NCBI GenBank assembly: GCA_900128565.1
Contig: LT635918.1
Coordinates: forward strand, 1-58,387
DNA from: Stramenopiles sp. TOSAG23-6
Taxonomy: Eukaryota > Sar
Length of the DNA stretch: 58,387 nt
Direction: 5' to 3'
Shown here: positions 10,201 through 20,009 of the stretch, in pieces
How positions within the stretch are numbered: the first letter of the stretch is position 1
Layout: each line of letters starts with the position of its first letter
Position numbers and translations under genes: made by a program
Notes under the pieces: model-generated
Seen by the model: the letters and a program-made list of their open reading frames with translations, nothing else
Told to the model about the DNA's origin: nothing
The model's database searches: none

Positions 10201-13200
10201 CCTTTTCTTTCTCAGAGAAATCCATTGCCATCTTCTTGATTGTACTGGCCATTTTGCGCCGCTCCTCTTCCATTTCTTCTTGTTTCTGAACAAAGTAACT
10301 TCGCATAAAACCGAGAGCATCGGCTTTTGCGTGCCTAATGGCACGAACTTCTGCATTCAATAATTTTCTTTTCCCGGCAGATATTTCCTGTTGTAGAGTC
10401 ATTTCATATTCAATGTTATCAAGCTTTCTTTGTAACTTATCAATCACATTCTTATATGATTTAACTATAGCCTTCGTTTTTAATTGATTGTCTTGATATT
10501 CACTACGACGAAGAAAGAGGAACATTGATTCACTGCTCATTGCACCAAATGTCTGCAATGACAAACCACGTGCATCCGAAGCAGTACCCATCGAATGACA
10601 AAGTAAAAGTATGTGAATAGTGTATTCAGCCTCCTTTTCGGCCAATTTCCTTCGTACAAGCATCTCCGATTTTGTTGCCATAGTTTTCACGAATATTTCC
10701 ATGTTTCTTTCTTGTAGCTTTAAATGCGCAATTCCTAATTCTGCTGCAGCTATTCCTCTTTCATAATTGTTTATTTTTTCGACTTTGTCACATCCTGTAG
10801 GTGGAATTGGAGTATCCTTGGACGACTGCTCATTTTTAACACTTTCAGTTTCTTGGCTAATGCTTTCACCAGCCTTTATTTTCATATGTTGTAATAATGA
10901 TATGCGACCTTTAATTTCATGAAGACGATGGACATGATATGGCTTATTACACTGTTCAGCATTCTCCCATAGCTCATCTGTCTTATTAAATTGAGAGATG
11001 GATATTTGTAAAGCAGATGTCAATGCGACGTATTCCTTCACCTGAGATTCTTGGCGCAGTTGCTCTCCTATTTGAAGTGTTTCTAGGTGTAGTGCCAACT
11101 TACGCCGACGAGTATTTACCAACGATTGATTCACGTAGTTTTCAGTCATAAAAACTTGAATTTCTATTAGTAAACTTCCAACTTCCTGTTGAATCGACAT
11201 AAAGTGAAGTGCATTGTCATTGGTATCTAATTTTGAAAATGCTTTACTGTATTCTTCTTCCAAGGACATTGCTTCTCTTTCCAGTTTTTCGCGCATCGAA
11301 GCCACAACACCCCATGCGTCATCTAGCTGCTTAACTTGCAGCTGAACGGCAGCTGACTGTTGTGCTGAGACTGACCATTGGCGCCCTTCTGCTCGAATAG
11401 CTCTTTTACATGCCTCGGACATTTGTTTTGTGAGATTTATTCTTTGATTTTGGTAAATCTTCTCTGCCGCCTCCCTTTCAGCTCGTATTTCGGCTTCTAT
11501 TCGTCGGCGTTCTTCCATAGTAGCTCTAATCCTCAACGCTTCTTCCCGTTTTGCCTTCTTTTTCTCGAAGTATTTGATTTTTTTATCTAAAATATCAAAG
11601 AAAGTTGTATATGTTTTCAGTGTATTTGCCGGAACATATTGAGGAGGGCGATCTGGGTCATTTGGATCATCTTCGGGGTCTAACATTTCGTCTGGTGTAT
11701 ATTCTGGATTTTCTACTTGCTTTTCTCTATTTACAAGACATTCTTGATCAAGCTGCGGCGCAGTTATAGCCATCTTTTTCTTTATTGCATCCAAGGCTTC
11801 TTTCTCAGGGAAAATTTCTGGACCGAGGTCTTCTTCTTCCTCTTCTTCGCCACCACTACCCACGTCGTATTCAAAAAGACCCGATTCTTCAATGGACGTT
11901 TCAACTAACTGATGTGTCTTTGCATTTAACTCTATACTCCAGGCATTGATTTCCTGTAGGTATTGTACTCGCTCAGTGGAAATATTATTTTCGAGGACAT
12001 TAAATATATCTAAGGTTTTATTGACAAACGTCGACCACTCAACATCATCGGGGGCAATTATATCACCTTGTCCAGCCCTTTTATCTTTGATTTCTTTCTC
12101 TTTCATGGAAATTTCGTTCCGTAGTTTATCTACAAGTTTGTGATCTATACTATGCAAAACAACATTCTGCACACCTTCTGATTTAATATGTACTTCAGGC
12201 TGGGAAAAGTTTTCTTCGAGGATGTCAGTATTACCAAATTTAGGTATACTGTTTTCGATTTCCTTGTTTTCCAAGCGAATGTCATCTATTTCATCAATAC
12301 TGTTTTCGATATTTTTTTCTTTTTCTGAATCATTCGTTTTATCATTATTTTCAATTTGATTATTCTCAAATCGAGACTCATTCTGTTTATTCATGTTAAT
12401 GCCAGTCGTACTATCATTTGATATACTGCTATTGATATCATTTTCAGTATTTTTAGAATTAACGCCTTCTTCTTCGATAACTACTAAACTTTGATTTTCA
12501 ATATTCTCAACGTTTGTAGGCTTATCATCGCCAGTTTTATCCGTAATATCTTCACTCACTTCATTTTCCTCTTCACTATCACTATTTGATTGGTTTGGTG
12601 GTGGTTTCATCGCTATTCGGAGATCTCGCTCAAGAATACCTAATTCCATTTCAAGGACAGAAATTGGCTTGGTTGAGACAGCTTTACGCTTTATGATTTT
12701 TCTTGAAGCTTCCAGTAGGTTTTTAGCTTCTTGCATATACTGAGCTATTTGTGTTTTTTTTTCCAGATTTGCCTTTACAAGTTGGGATGCAAATGAATTA
12801 TCAGGAACCGAATGCGTAAATCCAAGTTCTTCTGCAGTCAACTGGCGTGGGCCCTGTCGGATAATAATCGGTTCATCATTTGCCTCCTCTTCGGAACTAT
12901 CATATTCGTCTACATCAATATCTATTAGTATACCAGCTTCGGCTTCACTTAAATTTTCTTCTTCACTTGTTCCAGATTCATTTTCATCAATTTTTGCATC
13001 ATCTTTTTTTATAAGTCTAACACAAGATGCGCGCATCGCATTCTCGGTTTCTCCATCATCATACTCTACATCAACTTTATAGTCTTCTGGATAATAATTT
13101 TTCACAACACCAGGGTACCATTCATCGCCTTCACCACCATACAGTGCTTCAATACGCTGGCCATTCTTTAGCTGTTTCATCGGTTTTAACATATTACGCA

Positions 13201-14353
13201 GCACGCCCATTTCAGAATCCCCATCATTGTACTCAATGTTGTATGTATTTGTTTCCGAAAATACCGCCGTAATAGTTGCCGGGTAGAATTCACCTTCTCC
13301 GCCATAATTTGCGTCAACAGCTTGTCCCAATTTCATTGGCTCCTCGGATATGAGATATTGTTCATGCTCTCGTTCTCGTCTTTGGGCCATTCGTATAGCT
13401 TGTTTAAATTTAATGAGCTTTTTGATTCCAAGCCAACCACGAGCCATTCTTTGTATTATTTGTGCCGCGCTATTCTCTCGAATTGATCGACCTTTTCCTC
13501 GGGGAGCAAATCTTACTAGATAAGGGGGGAGTTTATTCACTGCTTCGGGTCCAAATTCAGCCAGGAATAGCGCCACAAGAACGTGATTACTTCGGGTATA
13601 CCGAGACAAAGAAAGTTGTTGTTCTCGTCTGATACGCCGAACTTCTGACTTGCACCGTAATACTTCCATATCCTTTGCATTGACTGCAACTGCCATGTTC
13701 TTGCCTGCTTGTGCAACTTTCTCTAAAGCATCATTGCGTTCTTTCGTTAGATCTCGAATTACCTGATGGCTTTTTGCATACGTGTTACGCATTTCTTGCA
13801 TCTCAGCTTGCAAAGAAGCAATCTTTTCAGTATGCATCGCCTTGAAATCATCTATTTTTTTCTGCATATTAAGTATTTCAGTTTCTTTCTGAGTATATTG
13901 TTTATGGCAATTGCGGTAGTGGTGATCTTTGAACTGTACCGTTTCTTCGAGAAACATATTTAATAACTCGTACTTTTCTTCCATTCCGGTAATTCGACGG
14001 GTATTGTCAAGCATCATGTTATCTAGCGCTAAACGACAAGCGTCTCTACCTTTAATAGCTTCCATTTGCTTTTTCTGTGCATCCTGTGCTTTCCCCTCTA
14101 ATCGTCGCTGTTCTTTTTGATATTCTTTTCTGGTATATGTCTCCTTAGTGGTGCTTTTTCTTGAAACAGGATTCTTGGACTTTGTTGAAGCTGTTCTCCC
14201 ACCGCGAAGACGCTGCACTTTTTTTACAGCTGGAGCTTCAGAATATGCCCCGGATTGTGCCCAATCACTAGGTGGTTCCCACGACTGTTCACCAGTACTA
14301 TTATTGTAATAATAAAGTTGACCCTGCTCATCGTAAGCCTCCACCCAATCCAT
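7229..14353 (-). CDS. giant WW / IQ / Tudor-like / armadillo-repeat protein, probably axonemal
   Basis: 2374 aa in one uninterrupted frame from the ATG at 14351-14353. Order of parts: WW domain at residues 2-32 (WVEAYDEQGQLYYYNNS ... W-PP); coiled coil to about 260; IQ motif near 295 (IIQRMARGWLGIKK); two Tudor/Agenet-like repeats at about 340-450 (each with a YGGEGE...YPA/G...VEYDDGE pattern); a long acidic Ser/Asn-rich linker; further long coiled coils from about 1000 to 1600; armadillo repeats at about 1670-2250 (repeated ALWALSNLAW, ALRNITYDN type helices); and a small two-CxxC zinc module near 2260-2277 (CTSCGFRNPGGFTCRKCG). I know of no named human orthologue with this order. WW, IQ and ARM modules together are common in protist flagellar proteins, and CFAP57 and a CFAP97-like gene flank it, so I infer an axonemal or cytoskeletal scaffold. 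A nuclear chromatin role is an alternative because of the Tudor-like repeats. Confidence 0.8.
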   Translation of the reverse strand: MDWVEAYDEQGQLYYYNNSTGEQSWEPPSDWAQSGAYSEAPAVKKVQRLRGGRTASTKSKNPVSRKSTTKETYTRKEYQKEQRRLEGKAQDAQKKQMEAIKGRDACRLALDNMMLDNTRRITGMEEKYELLNMFLEETVQFKDHHYRNCHKQYTQKETEILNMQKKIDDFKAMHTEKIASLQAEMQEMRNTYAKSHQVIRDLTKERNDALEKVAQAGKNMAVAVNAKDMEVLRCKSEVRRIRREQQLSLSRYTRSNHVLVALFLAEFGPEAVNKLPPYLVRFAPRGKGRSIRENSAAQIIQRMARGWLGIKKLIKFKQAIRMAQRREREHEQYLISEEPMKLGQAVDANYGGEGEFYPATITAVFSETNTYNIEYNDGDSEMGVLRNMLKPMKQLKNGQRIEALYGGEGDEWYPGVVKNYYPEDYKVDVEYDDGETENAMRASCVRLIKKDDAKIDENESGTSEEENLSEAEAGILIDIDVDEYDSSEEEANDEPIIIRQGPRQLTAEELGFTHSVPDNSFASQLVKANLEKKTQIAQYMQEAKNLLEASRKIIKRKAVSTKPISVLEMELGILERDLRIAMKPPPNQSNSDSEEENEVSEDITDKTGDDKPTNVENIENQSLVVIEEEGVNSKNTENDINSSISNDSTTGINMNKQNESRFENNQIENNDKTNDSEKEKNIENSIDEIDDIRLENKEIENSIPKFGNTDILEENFSQPEVHIKSEGVQNVVLHSIDHKLVDKLRNEISMKEKEIKDKRAGQGDIIAPDDVEWSTFVNKTLDIFNVLENNISTERVQYLQEINAWSIELNAKTHQLVETSIEESGLFEYDVGSGGEEEEEEDLGPEIFPEKEALDAIKKKMAITAPQLDQECLVNREKQVENPEYTPDEMLDPEDDPNDPDRPPQYVPANTLKTYTTFFDILDKKIKYFEKKKAKREEALRIRATMEERRRIEAEIRAEREAAEKIYQNQRINLTKQMSEACKRAIRAEGRQWSVSAQQSAAVQLQVKQLDDAWGVVASMREKLEREAMSLEEEYSKAFSKLDTNDNALHFMSIQQEVGSLLIEIQVFMTENYVNQSLVNTRRRKLALHLETLQIGEQLRQESQVKEYVALTSALQISISQFNKTDELWENAEQCNKPYHVHRLHEIKGRISLLQHMKIKAGESISQETESVKNEQSSKDTPIPPTGCDKVEKINNYERGIAAAELGIAHLKLQERNMEIFVKTMATKSEMLVRRKLAEKEAEYTIHILLLCHSMGTASDARGLSLQTFGAMSSESMFLFLRRSEYQDNQLKTKAIVKSYKNVIDKLQRKLDNIEYEMTLQQEISAGKRKLLNAEVRAIRHAKADALGFMRSYFVQKQEEMEEERRKMASTIKKMAMDFSEKEKGLENRILGLQELAAQRKTWVYAMKEDMRQLRNTYTELSNNTMEKNKKQAQSYIETRQRLNAKSNESQNRRMWITALENKISVLEARVSDMEERAKQSAQEWAGKRDALLRESWRRDETARTIITDVDELFRFFCEAIDRMSGRSPLLNDKLRHNCAIEILLALSKSPRIEIMRMAVRSIGRMMWNGTCDTRVVNHIGREMWISWTNRIANKVEDDLRKDAMEWQDRLADVKEERGLWAAAAQAGRAIGRKTIMARLLSIGNTPEKIEGTDIVNDSNFSNQEHIGSTSGSLQILVDLSKSTDKETQKFACEILAIVSLQAANRHRLLKLDDFLQHMTHLLDIESQEEVQSSVAATLANMAYNNPTNIKKMGKCGAVANLTKILVHSKEIDVLATVTAALVNMLLNNDNNRAIFHEHGGIQTALSLCHGELAISSIEVQSNTAELLANATCLRSQELSKCIHDIGVESLVLLCASQYPSVQLQVGLIMGNLALLDEHRKNLIKAGGVHALLLLVDCHEEHPDVAANALWALSNLAWSADAQDEIGKFTGKIIEVCQCINQSVQENALMLLANIMYYHEGNRRRMLIAGNSEGGGLRILMKLCSSDNPMVLANICRALGTAAHNDANAIFIAKHDGCEMLTALCRHTDSRVQQYAVWAIGNMAVHDGLKKEMIDAGAIEAVVKLNGSNNLEVRKVVSNTLNILADLVQAKELGHAKSQFGTVPGLVDMLRGDDHSMQSFAAEELAKESWAVGRKIQDEVMEFEGINSLIEMLDDYDHQDVILRALWALRNITYDNKGNQDRVGNGGATKKMLVLLRHENNDISEAAIMGLIGMCSNNSDNCRRLLSQGLHELLEMADGGSNNAGLALDLLKMVGPYKYILCTSCGFRNPGGFTCRKCGSKIKYFVLSEKRNNKYLSQSSMGTTGNGRKLVPTTSNVHPEMILPSIDHSKKNSRGSDSQTGDQAFKSRHQNSSRKSLTLPSSKNIQRKMHRRKK

Positions 14354-14701
14354 AATGGATTCCCTGTAACTTAACCGTAGCTGATTTGTCTATTTATGTG
14401 TTTTTGCTACATACGTATAGTGTATGCAATCATAGATACATTCACGATTAGCATCGATTGGATTCAATTTCAAAATATAGATGATTAAACCCTTAATTTG
14501 CTATATATACTGTATTTTAGCCGATGTATTGACTACTTTGGTATGTAAGCGCAATGGCCTACATTTATGTAACTGTTATTGTCGTGAAACGAATTTCAAA
14601 TATGTCCTTCAAAGAAACACGAAATCTTTCAAAAATATTTAGTTTATTTTATTTCACATAACTTTACATGGTGGTTTATATATAGTACTATAGAAAATCT
14701 T
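14354..14701. other. intergenic spacer
   Basis: About 350 bp between the stop of the 400-aa basic protein gene (14702) and the start of the giant ARM protein gene, both on the minus strand. AT-rich, with no reading frame, repeat or RNA gene that I can support. It should contain the promoter of the ARM gene. Confidence 0.5.
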
Positions 14702-15904
14702 CTAACTAGTACACGGTTCTTCAAGAGACTCCTGAACATTTTTTTTACGTTCAGTGATAATTCGTTTTTTTCCACCTCTAATACTTCTATTAGGGTTAGG
14801 GTTACTTCCAGCTATAGAATCAATAATAGTACTAGAGGGTATTATTTTGGACATTATGTTATGTAATAAACCAGGTTCGTGCATATCAGAATTTACATTA
14901 TTACAAGAAACGTGATTTAGTTTGAGATGACCATTTTTTGGATCTATAGGCACACTAGTAGTTGTTTGACAACCACTTCTAGCATTAACATTTTTATTAG
15001 GGTTAGGGCTAAACCTTTTCTTTATTTTTTTTTCCCATCGTTCTTTTTGCAATTGCAAGCGTTTCTCTCGCTTGGCTTTAGCAATTTGTTGTTTTTCTTT
15101 TTCTCTATTTCTGGCATCTCGAAGACTTCGTTGTTTTTGAACAGATTCCATTCTATTAATATGTTTAGACGTGGGGCGATGTCGTGAAGGGTTGGCTTTT
15201 ATTAATTTTTCATCATTAGGCCTCGGAGGTTTTGGAGGTAACATTGAAGATGTAAAATGACTTTTTGGAGAGTGTAAATTGTCAGTCAAAGGTATTGGAG
15301 GAGGACAATTTATACCCATCGATTTGCGTTCATTCATACATTCTTTGTAAGTTGAAACTGCATCTTTTCGAATCTTCTGATTTATTTTGGCTTGACGAGC
15401 ACGGGACAACTTATTCATTTGAGAGGACGATCTATTCCGATGTAGCTTTTCGCATTTCAACTCAAACCGCCTATGTTCTAACTGAACTTGTGTTTTGAGC
15501 CCCTGTTTATACCTAGCTCTAACTGACGCCTTTTCATCTTCTATAGCTATTTGTTTGAGCTGTCGAGCTGCTCTTATGTCAGCGAGCTTCTCTTTTCGTT
15601 GGGCATCACGTTCCGCTAGAAGTGCTGCACGCCGAGATCGATCAGCTTCAAGTGCCTCTTTCCGGGCTGGTGACATATTTACCCTGGATAGGCGATCAAC
15701 TGAACCTTTTATAGAGATTTTTGGTTTAGTATTTTTTGTACAACGAAGAGAGTTGAATTCTTTCAAGACTTCATCTTCCAGTACAGCTGGTGAATTTTCA
15801 GCTTCCACGGTAGTACCTGATTTCAATGGTGCTATAACTTCTGCAACTCGGGTGTCTATATTATTTCCAACTTTCAGCTGAGCATTTTCACACGTCGAAT
15901 CCAT
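14702..15904 (-). CDS. basic coiled-coil protein, unknown function
   Basis: 400 aa, starting at the ATG at 15902-15904; the open frame extends one codon upstream only through a TTG. Residues 75-185 form a highly charged helix rich in Arg, Lys, Glu and Ala (for example SPARKEALEADRSRRAALLAER), and residues about 245-300 form a second (NREKEKQQIAKAKREKRLQL). The helices resemble microtubule-binding proteins of the MAP7/ensconsin style, but I cannot name the family. Two NPNP stretches in the C-terminal third (SPNPNKN and GSNPNPNRS) are encoded by telomere-like CCCTAACCCTAA sequence, which may be tandem-repeat insertion into the frame. Single exon. It sits between CFAP57 and the ARM giant, so a cytoskeletal role is possible but inferred only from context and composition. 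Confidence 0.65.
   Translation of the reverse strand: MDSTCENAQLKVGNNIDTRVAEVIAPLKSGTTVEAENSPAVLEDEVLKEFNSLRCTKNTKPKISIKGSVDRLSRVNMSPARKEALEADRSRRAALLAERDAQRKEKLADIRAARQLKQIAIEDEKASVRARYKQGLKTQVQLEHRRFELKCEKLHRNRSSSQMNKLSRARQAKINQKIRKDAVSTYKECMNERKSMGINCPPPIPLTDNLHSPKSHFTSSMLPPKPPRPNDEKLIKANPSRHRPTSKHINRMESVQKQRSLRDARNREKEKQQIAKAKREKRLQLQKERWEKKIKKRFSPNPNKNVNARSGCQTTTSVPIDPKNGHLKLNHVSCNNVNSDMHEPGLLHNIMSKIIPSSTIIDSIAGSNPNPNRSIRGGKKRIITERKKNVQESLEEPCTS
14791..14804 (+). repeat. telomere-like TTAGGG repeat inside a coding region
   Basis: TAGGGTTAGGGTTA on the plus strand, two and a third TTAGGG units. On the coding (minus) strand it gives the Asn-Pro-Asn-Pro-Asn of the 400-aa coiled-coil protein. 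Confidence 0.8.
14997..15012 (+). repeat. second telomere-like repeat inside the same coding region
   Basis: TTAGGGTTAGGGCTAA on the plus strand. It encodes a Ser-Pro-Asn-Pro-Asn stretch on the minus strand, about 190 bp from the first copy and in the same reading phase. Confidence 0.8.
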
Positions 15905-16001
15905 CAACTGAGATTATAGACGAAATTACTAACTACTAGTGCGTATATTATATTCCATTCGTACTAGCAGACGAAAAAAAAAAAAACGGTCCGTTGTTAT
16001 C

Positions 16002-16015
16002 TAGGGTTAGGGTTT
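16002..16015 (+). repeat. telomere-like repeat between two genes
   Basis: TAGGGTTAGGGTTT lies in the 177-bp spacer between the CFAP57 stop and the start of the coiled-coil gene, about 100 bp upstream of the latter. Confidence 0.75.
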
Positions 16016-16081
16016 GAAAAAGGAGTAATACAAATGATACTTCAGACACAATGTCATGAAATGCAGAATAATTTATTTTCC

Positions 16082-19000
16082 TTATACTTCTAATTCATTA
16101 AGTCTCTGAGCAAGTTGACCAAGTTGCATTTGCTGTAAGCTCAACTCTCTTTGTGCTTCTTCTTCGGTAATATTGATTTTATTATTACCTTCACTTCTTT
16201 TGTTCTTTGCCCTCACTTTTATTTGGGCCATTTTTAATTCTCTTCTTAATTTATTTATATCTCCAGTCAAAATTACATTTTCTTTTGTGAGTCGAGAATG
16301 ATCACTCAAATGTATTGTAGCATCTTTATCTAACTTTTTTTTCAAGGATTGGACACTCTTTTCTAAATACTCGCGTTGTCTGTTATATTCCTTTTGTAAA
16401 CCTCCTGATGAGGCACCAGCTTTTGCTGATTCAAATGTTTTTTCTTGTACATATATTCTATACAATGAAGCGACCCGTTTCTTTAATTCTTTTGCATCAA
16501 ACGATAAACCTGATGAATACTGATGAGCATCGTGTAAAGCAATTCTCATCGCCTTTTTAATTGATTCATTATTAAGAATAATACTTTTCTGGGAGTCAGT
16601 TTCTCTTTGCAAGCCACCCAATTTTAGCGTCAATTCGCCAATCATAAGTTTCAAAGCGGCGTTAGATTTATGGTATTGTTTCAACTCTACATTCATTTCT
16701 TTGATTTGCTTCTTCATGTCTGCTATTTCATTCATTCGAGGCTCAATTTGACGACGAAGTTCTTTTACTTTATAATCCAAAACAAATTTAAATTTTTCCA
16801 ATTCTTGGTTTTTCTTATTCAAGTCATATACTCGTTGTTCCTTATCATGGATGGTATCCTCCCGTTCCTTTATTTCTTTTTTGTGTCCTGCTATTGCTTT
16901 TTCCAGACTCTTTATCTGGCTGAATCTTTCAGTTTCTCTGCCTTTGAGTACGTTCATTTCCTCCCGTTGATCATCAATATCCTTACGAAGTGATTGGAAT
17001 TTTTTCTTCATCAAAACATTCTCTCCTTTTAAAAGTAAAGTTGCTTCTCTCTCATCCTTTAATAAAACATCGTACTTTGTTTTCAATGATTGGATTTCTA
17101 ATTGTGCATCCTCCTCCTGTAACCCCTCATTGACAGCAAATTCATTGATCAATATTTCACGATCATTTCGTAACATTTGTCTTAAATTTCGTTCATCTAA
17201 AGTTCGTTTTTCAAAGTCTTCTTTTATTTCACTGACATATTTCTCATGACTTTCCACAAGGAAATTATTTTGCTCATCCCACTCCCTCTCCCTCTTTTCT
17301 TTTTCTTGTTTTAGAGTTTCGTAACGTTCTTTCTCTATACCTATCTTTTGTTTATAGCTCACATCCATTTCAGTCATTCCATCTTGATGTTCTTTGTGTA
17401 GTTTCTGCAAAGAATTTTCATGATCATCTTTTGATTCTGCATCACCGAGGAGTAATGTCTGATACTTTTGTTTTTCGACATCAAGTTCTTCTTGCAGTTT
17501 TCGCGAAACTCCGTCCATCTTTTCACTGTATCTTGAATCGCGAAGGCGCAACTGATATTCATTATATATGTGTAACTGCGAAACTTTCCTATTGAGTTCA
17601 ACAACTGATGAATTAATGTCATCAACAACAGATTTAGCTACCAAGACATCACGAGACAAAGGAGGCAGTACATCTCTCTCTTTCTTTGATAATGGATGAG
17701 TTGCATTTGTTTTTATTATTGCTAAACTGCCATCATTACCAACAGTAAACAATAATGTTTCATCAATCGAAAGCTTCATTATACTCACTGGTGCACCATG
17801 ACAAACTAAACTTTTTGAACCAAGGGACTTACAATTTGGTTTAAATGGAAATGTATAGCTACGTACCACACCAGGTCGTAGTCTATCTGCAGTTCCAACA
17901 TAAACACTTTTTTCTCGATTACATATTTGTAAAGTACGAACATGTTGCTGACCAGATTGTACAACACATGTTTCTCTTACAAGCTCTGGCAACGATTCAA
18001 CAGTTACCTTTATAGGCCAAAGTAATTCGACTAAATTAGTGCTTGGTATTTCAGAATCCTGTAGAACTCCAACAGCAAGAAACCGACGGCCATCACCGGG
18101 AACTTTCCCACCAGTTCGAACCTGCTGTAAATCTGTCCAATTATATTTGTCATTTAAATAATCCGAATCTTTAACACCCGTACGCACTAGCCATTGAATA
18201 ATGGAACCATCTTGACATGCTGTTGTGACCTTTCTATCATCTGGCGACCATAGAATTGCCTGAACTTTATCTTTATGTCCACGAAGTGTGTGTAGCATAG
18301 ATCCATTTTTGGTATTAAATAATTGAATAATGTTACTGTGAGAAGCAGCAAACATGTGTCCTCCATGTGAAAAGCTTATACAGCTACACCCCGCTACATT
18401 AAATTCATGTACTATTTTAATATCATCCATGAGGATAGACATCAAGCAGAGTGTATCATTAAAACCAACTGCAACTTGTAACCCTGAAGGATGAAATGCA
18501 AGACACATAGGAGTATCATCAAACCTTTTCATTACTTCAATAGTGCTGTCTTCATAATTCCAAATTCTAATCTGTCCATCAGAAGAACTCGATGCGAGAA
18601 GAGGCTTACGAAGACAAGTATCGAGTCCTGTAACAGTGCTGTTTCCTTCTGAATCTGGTCCATGAAATGAAGTTAAAGCATACTCAAAACGCATATCTTC
18701 TACGCTCATAATATCAGCATTACTTAGACGAAGAAAGTAGAGTTGATTATGATCTGTCGAACAAATTAATTTCTCTTCTGTTGACGACATTGCCATACTT
18801 TGAATACGTCTCGGATTATCCAGAATTCGGAATATTGTGTTACATTTAAAATATTCATTTTCTTCGTCACTTCTTTCATAGACTCGAAGAAGACCTTCAT
18901 TGCAACCACATAGAAATCCTTTCGAAAAGGGTATGATAGAATCGATGGAGTTGCCGTCGGAGGGTGACGATGGAAGTACGATAGTCCATTCATAATCTTC

Positions 19001-19660
19001 AAAAAGAACAATATTCCCAGAATCCGTACTGGCAACCAATTTATTCTGACCAACAAACGCATGAGCTAAAAAGTTCTGGGGGTCGCGCTTTTTTAAACCA
19101 TTTGCTAAAGGTTTGAAGGAATTGTCAACTATACGGAAAAATTTCAAGACTCCGTTGCCAGAACAACAAATTACAGAGTTGTCCTCAGGTTGGAAACTGA
19201 CGTTATATATAGTTTTAAATGTTTCACTATTTGTGGAAGTTGACATCAAAGGTTTCATTTTATCCCAAACCCAGAGTACCGCAGTCCATTTTGGAGGACC
19301 TCCTTGAGTGAGCAGTTGTTTTCCGTCAGGAGAGAAGCACATACTGACAACAGTTTCAGAGTCAGGCAGACTCAATTCTCGTCGTTTTCGTTTTTTTTCA
19401 ATATCATATATACTGACAGTAGCGAATTCTGTACTTTCTGCGACAGCTAAAAATCGCTTATTTGGCGATAAAGAAAGTGCTGTAATATCTGATGTTTCCT
19501 CTGAACTGCTAAAGATATGTTGAGCCTTTGTTTCCATATTCAATAGTACAACACCGTGTCCACAAGGATATATTATAGTATTTTCATCCACATACAACAC
19601 ACTACCATTTACTCTTGAATTAAAACCATATAAAGAATGTAATTCATGTTGTGCCGACAT
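16082..19660 (-). CDS. CFAP57: cilia- and flagella-associated protein 57 (WD40 plus coiled coil)
   Basis: 1192 aa from the ATG at 19658-19660, close to the usual length of CFAP57/WDR65 (about 1250 aa). Residues 1 to about 640 are WD40 repeats, with typical ends such as SSDGQIRIWN, TACQDGSIIQWL and GHKDKVQAILWSPDDRKV. The start (LYGFNSRVNGSVLYVDENTIIYPCG) matches the family's opening. From about 690 to the C-terminus it is one long coiled coil (EKYVSEIKEDFEKRTLDERN and similar heptads), again as in CFAP57. The protein is known in other organisms as a component of axonemal structures that help assemble inner dynein arms. Single exon. It is the strongest evidence that the organism is flagellated. 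Confidence 0.9.
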   Translation of the reverse strand: MSAQHELHSLYGFNSRVNGSVLYVDENTIIYPCGHGVVLLNMETKAQHIFSSSEETSDITALSLSPNKRFLAVAESTEFATVSIYDIEKKRKRRELSLPDSETVVSMCFSPDGKQLLTQGGPPKWTAVLWVWDKMKPLMSTSTNSETFKTIYNVSFQPEDNSVICCSGNGVLKFFRIVDNSFKPLANGLKKRDPQNFLAHAFVGQNKLVASTDSGNIVLFEDYEWTIVLPSSPSDGNSIDSIIPFSKGFLCGCNEGLLRVYERSDEENEYFKCNTIFRILDNPRRIQSMAMSSTEEKLICSTDHNQLYFLRLSNADIMSVEDMRFEYALTSFHGPDSEGNSTVTGLDTCLRKPLLASSSSDGQIRIWNYEDSTIEVMKRFDDTPMCLAFHPSGLQVAVGFNDTLCLMSILMDDIKIVHEFNVAGCSCISFSHGGHMFAASHSNIIQLFNTKNGSMLHTLRGHKDKVQAILWSPDDRKVTTACQDGSIIQWLVRTGVKDSDYLNDKYNWTDLQQVRTGGKVPGDGRRFLAVGVLQDSEIPSTNLVELLWPIKVTVESLPELVRETCVVQSGQQHVRTLQICNREKSVYVGTADRLRPGVVRSYTFPFKPNCKSLGSKSLVCHGAPVSIMKLSIDETLLFTVGNDGSLAIIKTNATHPLSKKERDVLPPLSRDVLVAKSVVDDINSSVVELNRKVSQLHIYNEYQLRLRDSRYSEKMDGVSRKLQEELDVEKQKYQTLLLGDAESKDDHENSLQKLHKEHQDGMTEMDVSYKQKIGIEKERYETLKQEKEKREREWDEQNNFLVESHEKYVSEIKEDFEKRTLDERNLRQMLRNDREILINEFAVNEGLQEEDAQLEIQSLKTKYDVLLKDEREATLLLKGENVLMKKKFQSLRKDIDDQREEMNVLKGRETERFSQIKSLEKAIAGHKKEIKEREDTIHDKEQRVYDLNKKNQELEKFKFVLDYKVKELRRQIEPRMNEIADMKKQIKEMNVELKQYHKSNAALKLMIGELTLKLGGLQRETDSQKSIILNNESIKKAMRIALHDAHQYSSGLSFDAKELKKRVASLYRIYVQEKTFESAKAGASSGGLQKEYNRQREYLEKSVQSLKKKLDKDATIHLSDHSRLTKENVILTGDINKLRRELKMAQIKVRAKNKRSEGNNKINITEEEAQRELSLQQMQLGQLAQRLNELEV

Positions 19661-20009
19661 TTTTACAAATAACTTGTGGAAATATACACTTCAATATAGA
19701 CAATGTTAGTCAAATATTGGGAATGACGATAATGATATCAGATATTACTTATCTGCGTATAAGGTAATAGTCACCTAATTTCTTATGGACGTTACAAGTC
19801 GTGTAACGTAATCTCAAAAAACACGAATTCTTGTTCCTGCTACTAAATATTGAAAATATTTGAATTTATAAATTTACCTACTTCAAATTATTATAGAGAT
19901 AAAATTTTGTGTAATTAACTGAACACTTTATAAAAAAGAAAATACAATAACTACTTTCTGAATTCTTATATAGAATAGTAGAAAATATAAGCCATATTTT
20001 TGATTCTGA
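19661..20009. other. intergenic spacer
   Basis: About 350 bp of AT-rich sequence between the stop of the U2AF-like gene and the start of CFAP57 (both minus strand). No gene or repeat seen; it should hold the CFAP57 promoter. Confidence 0.5.
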
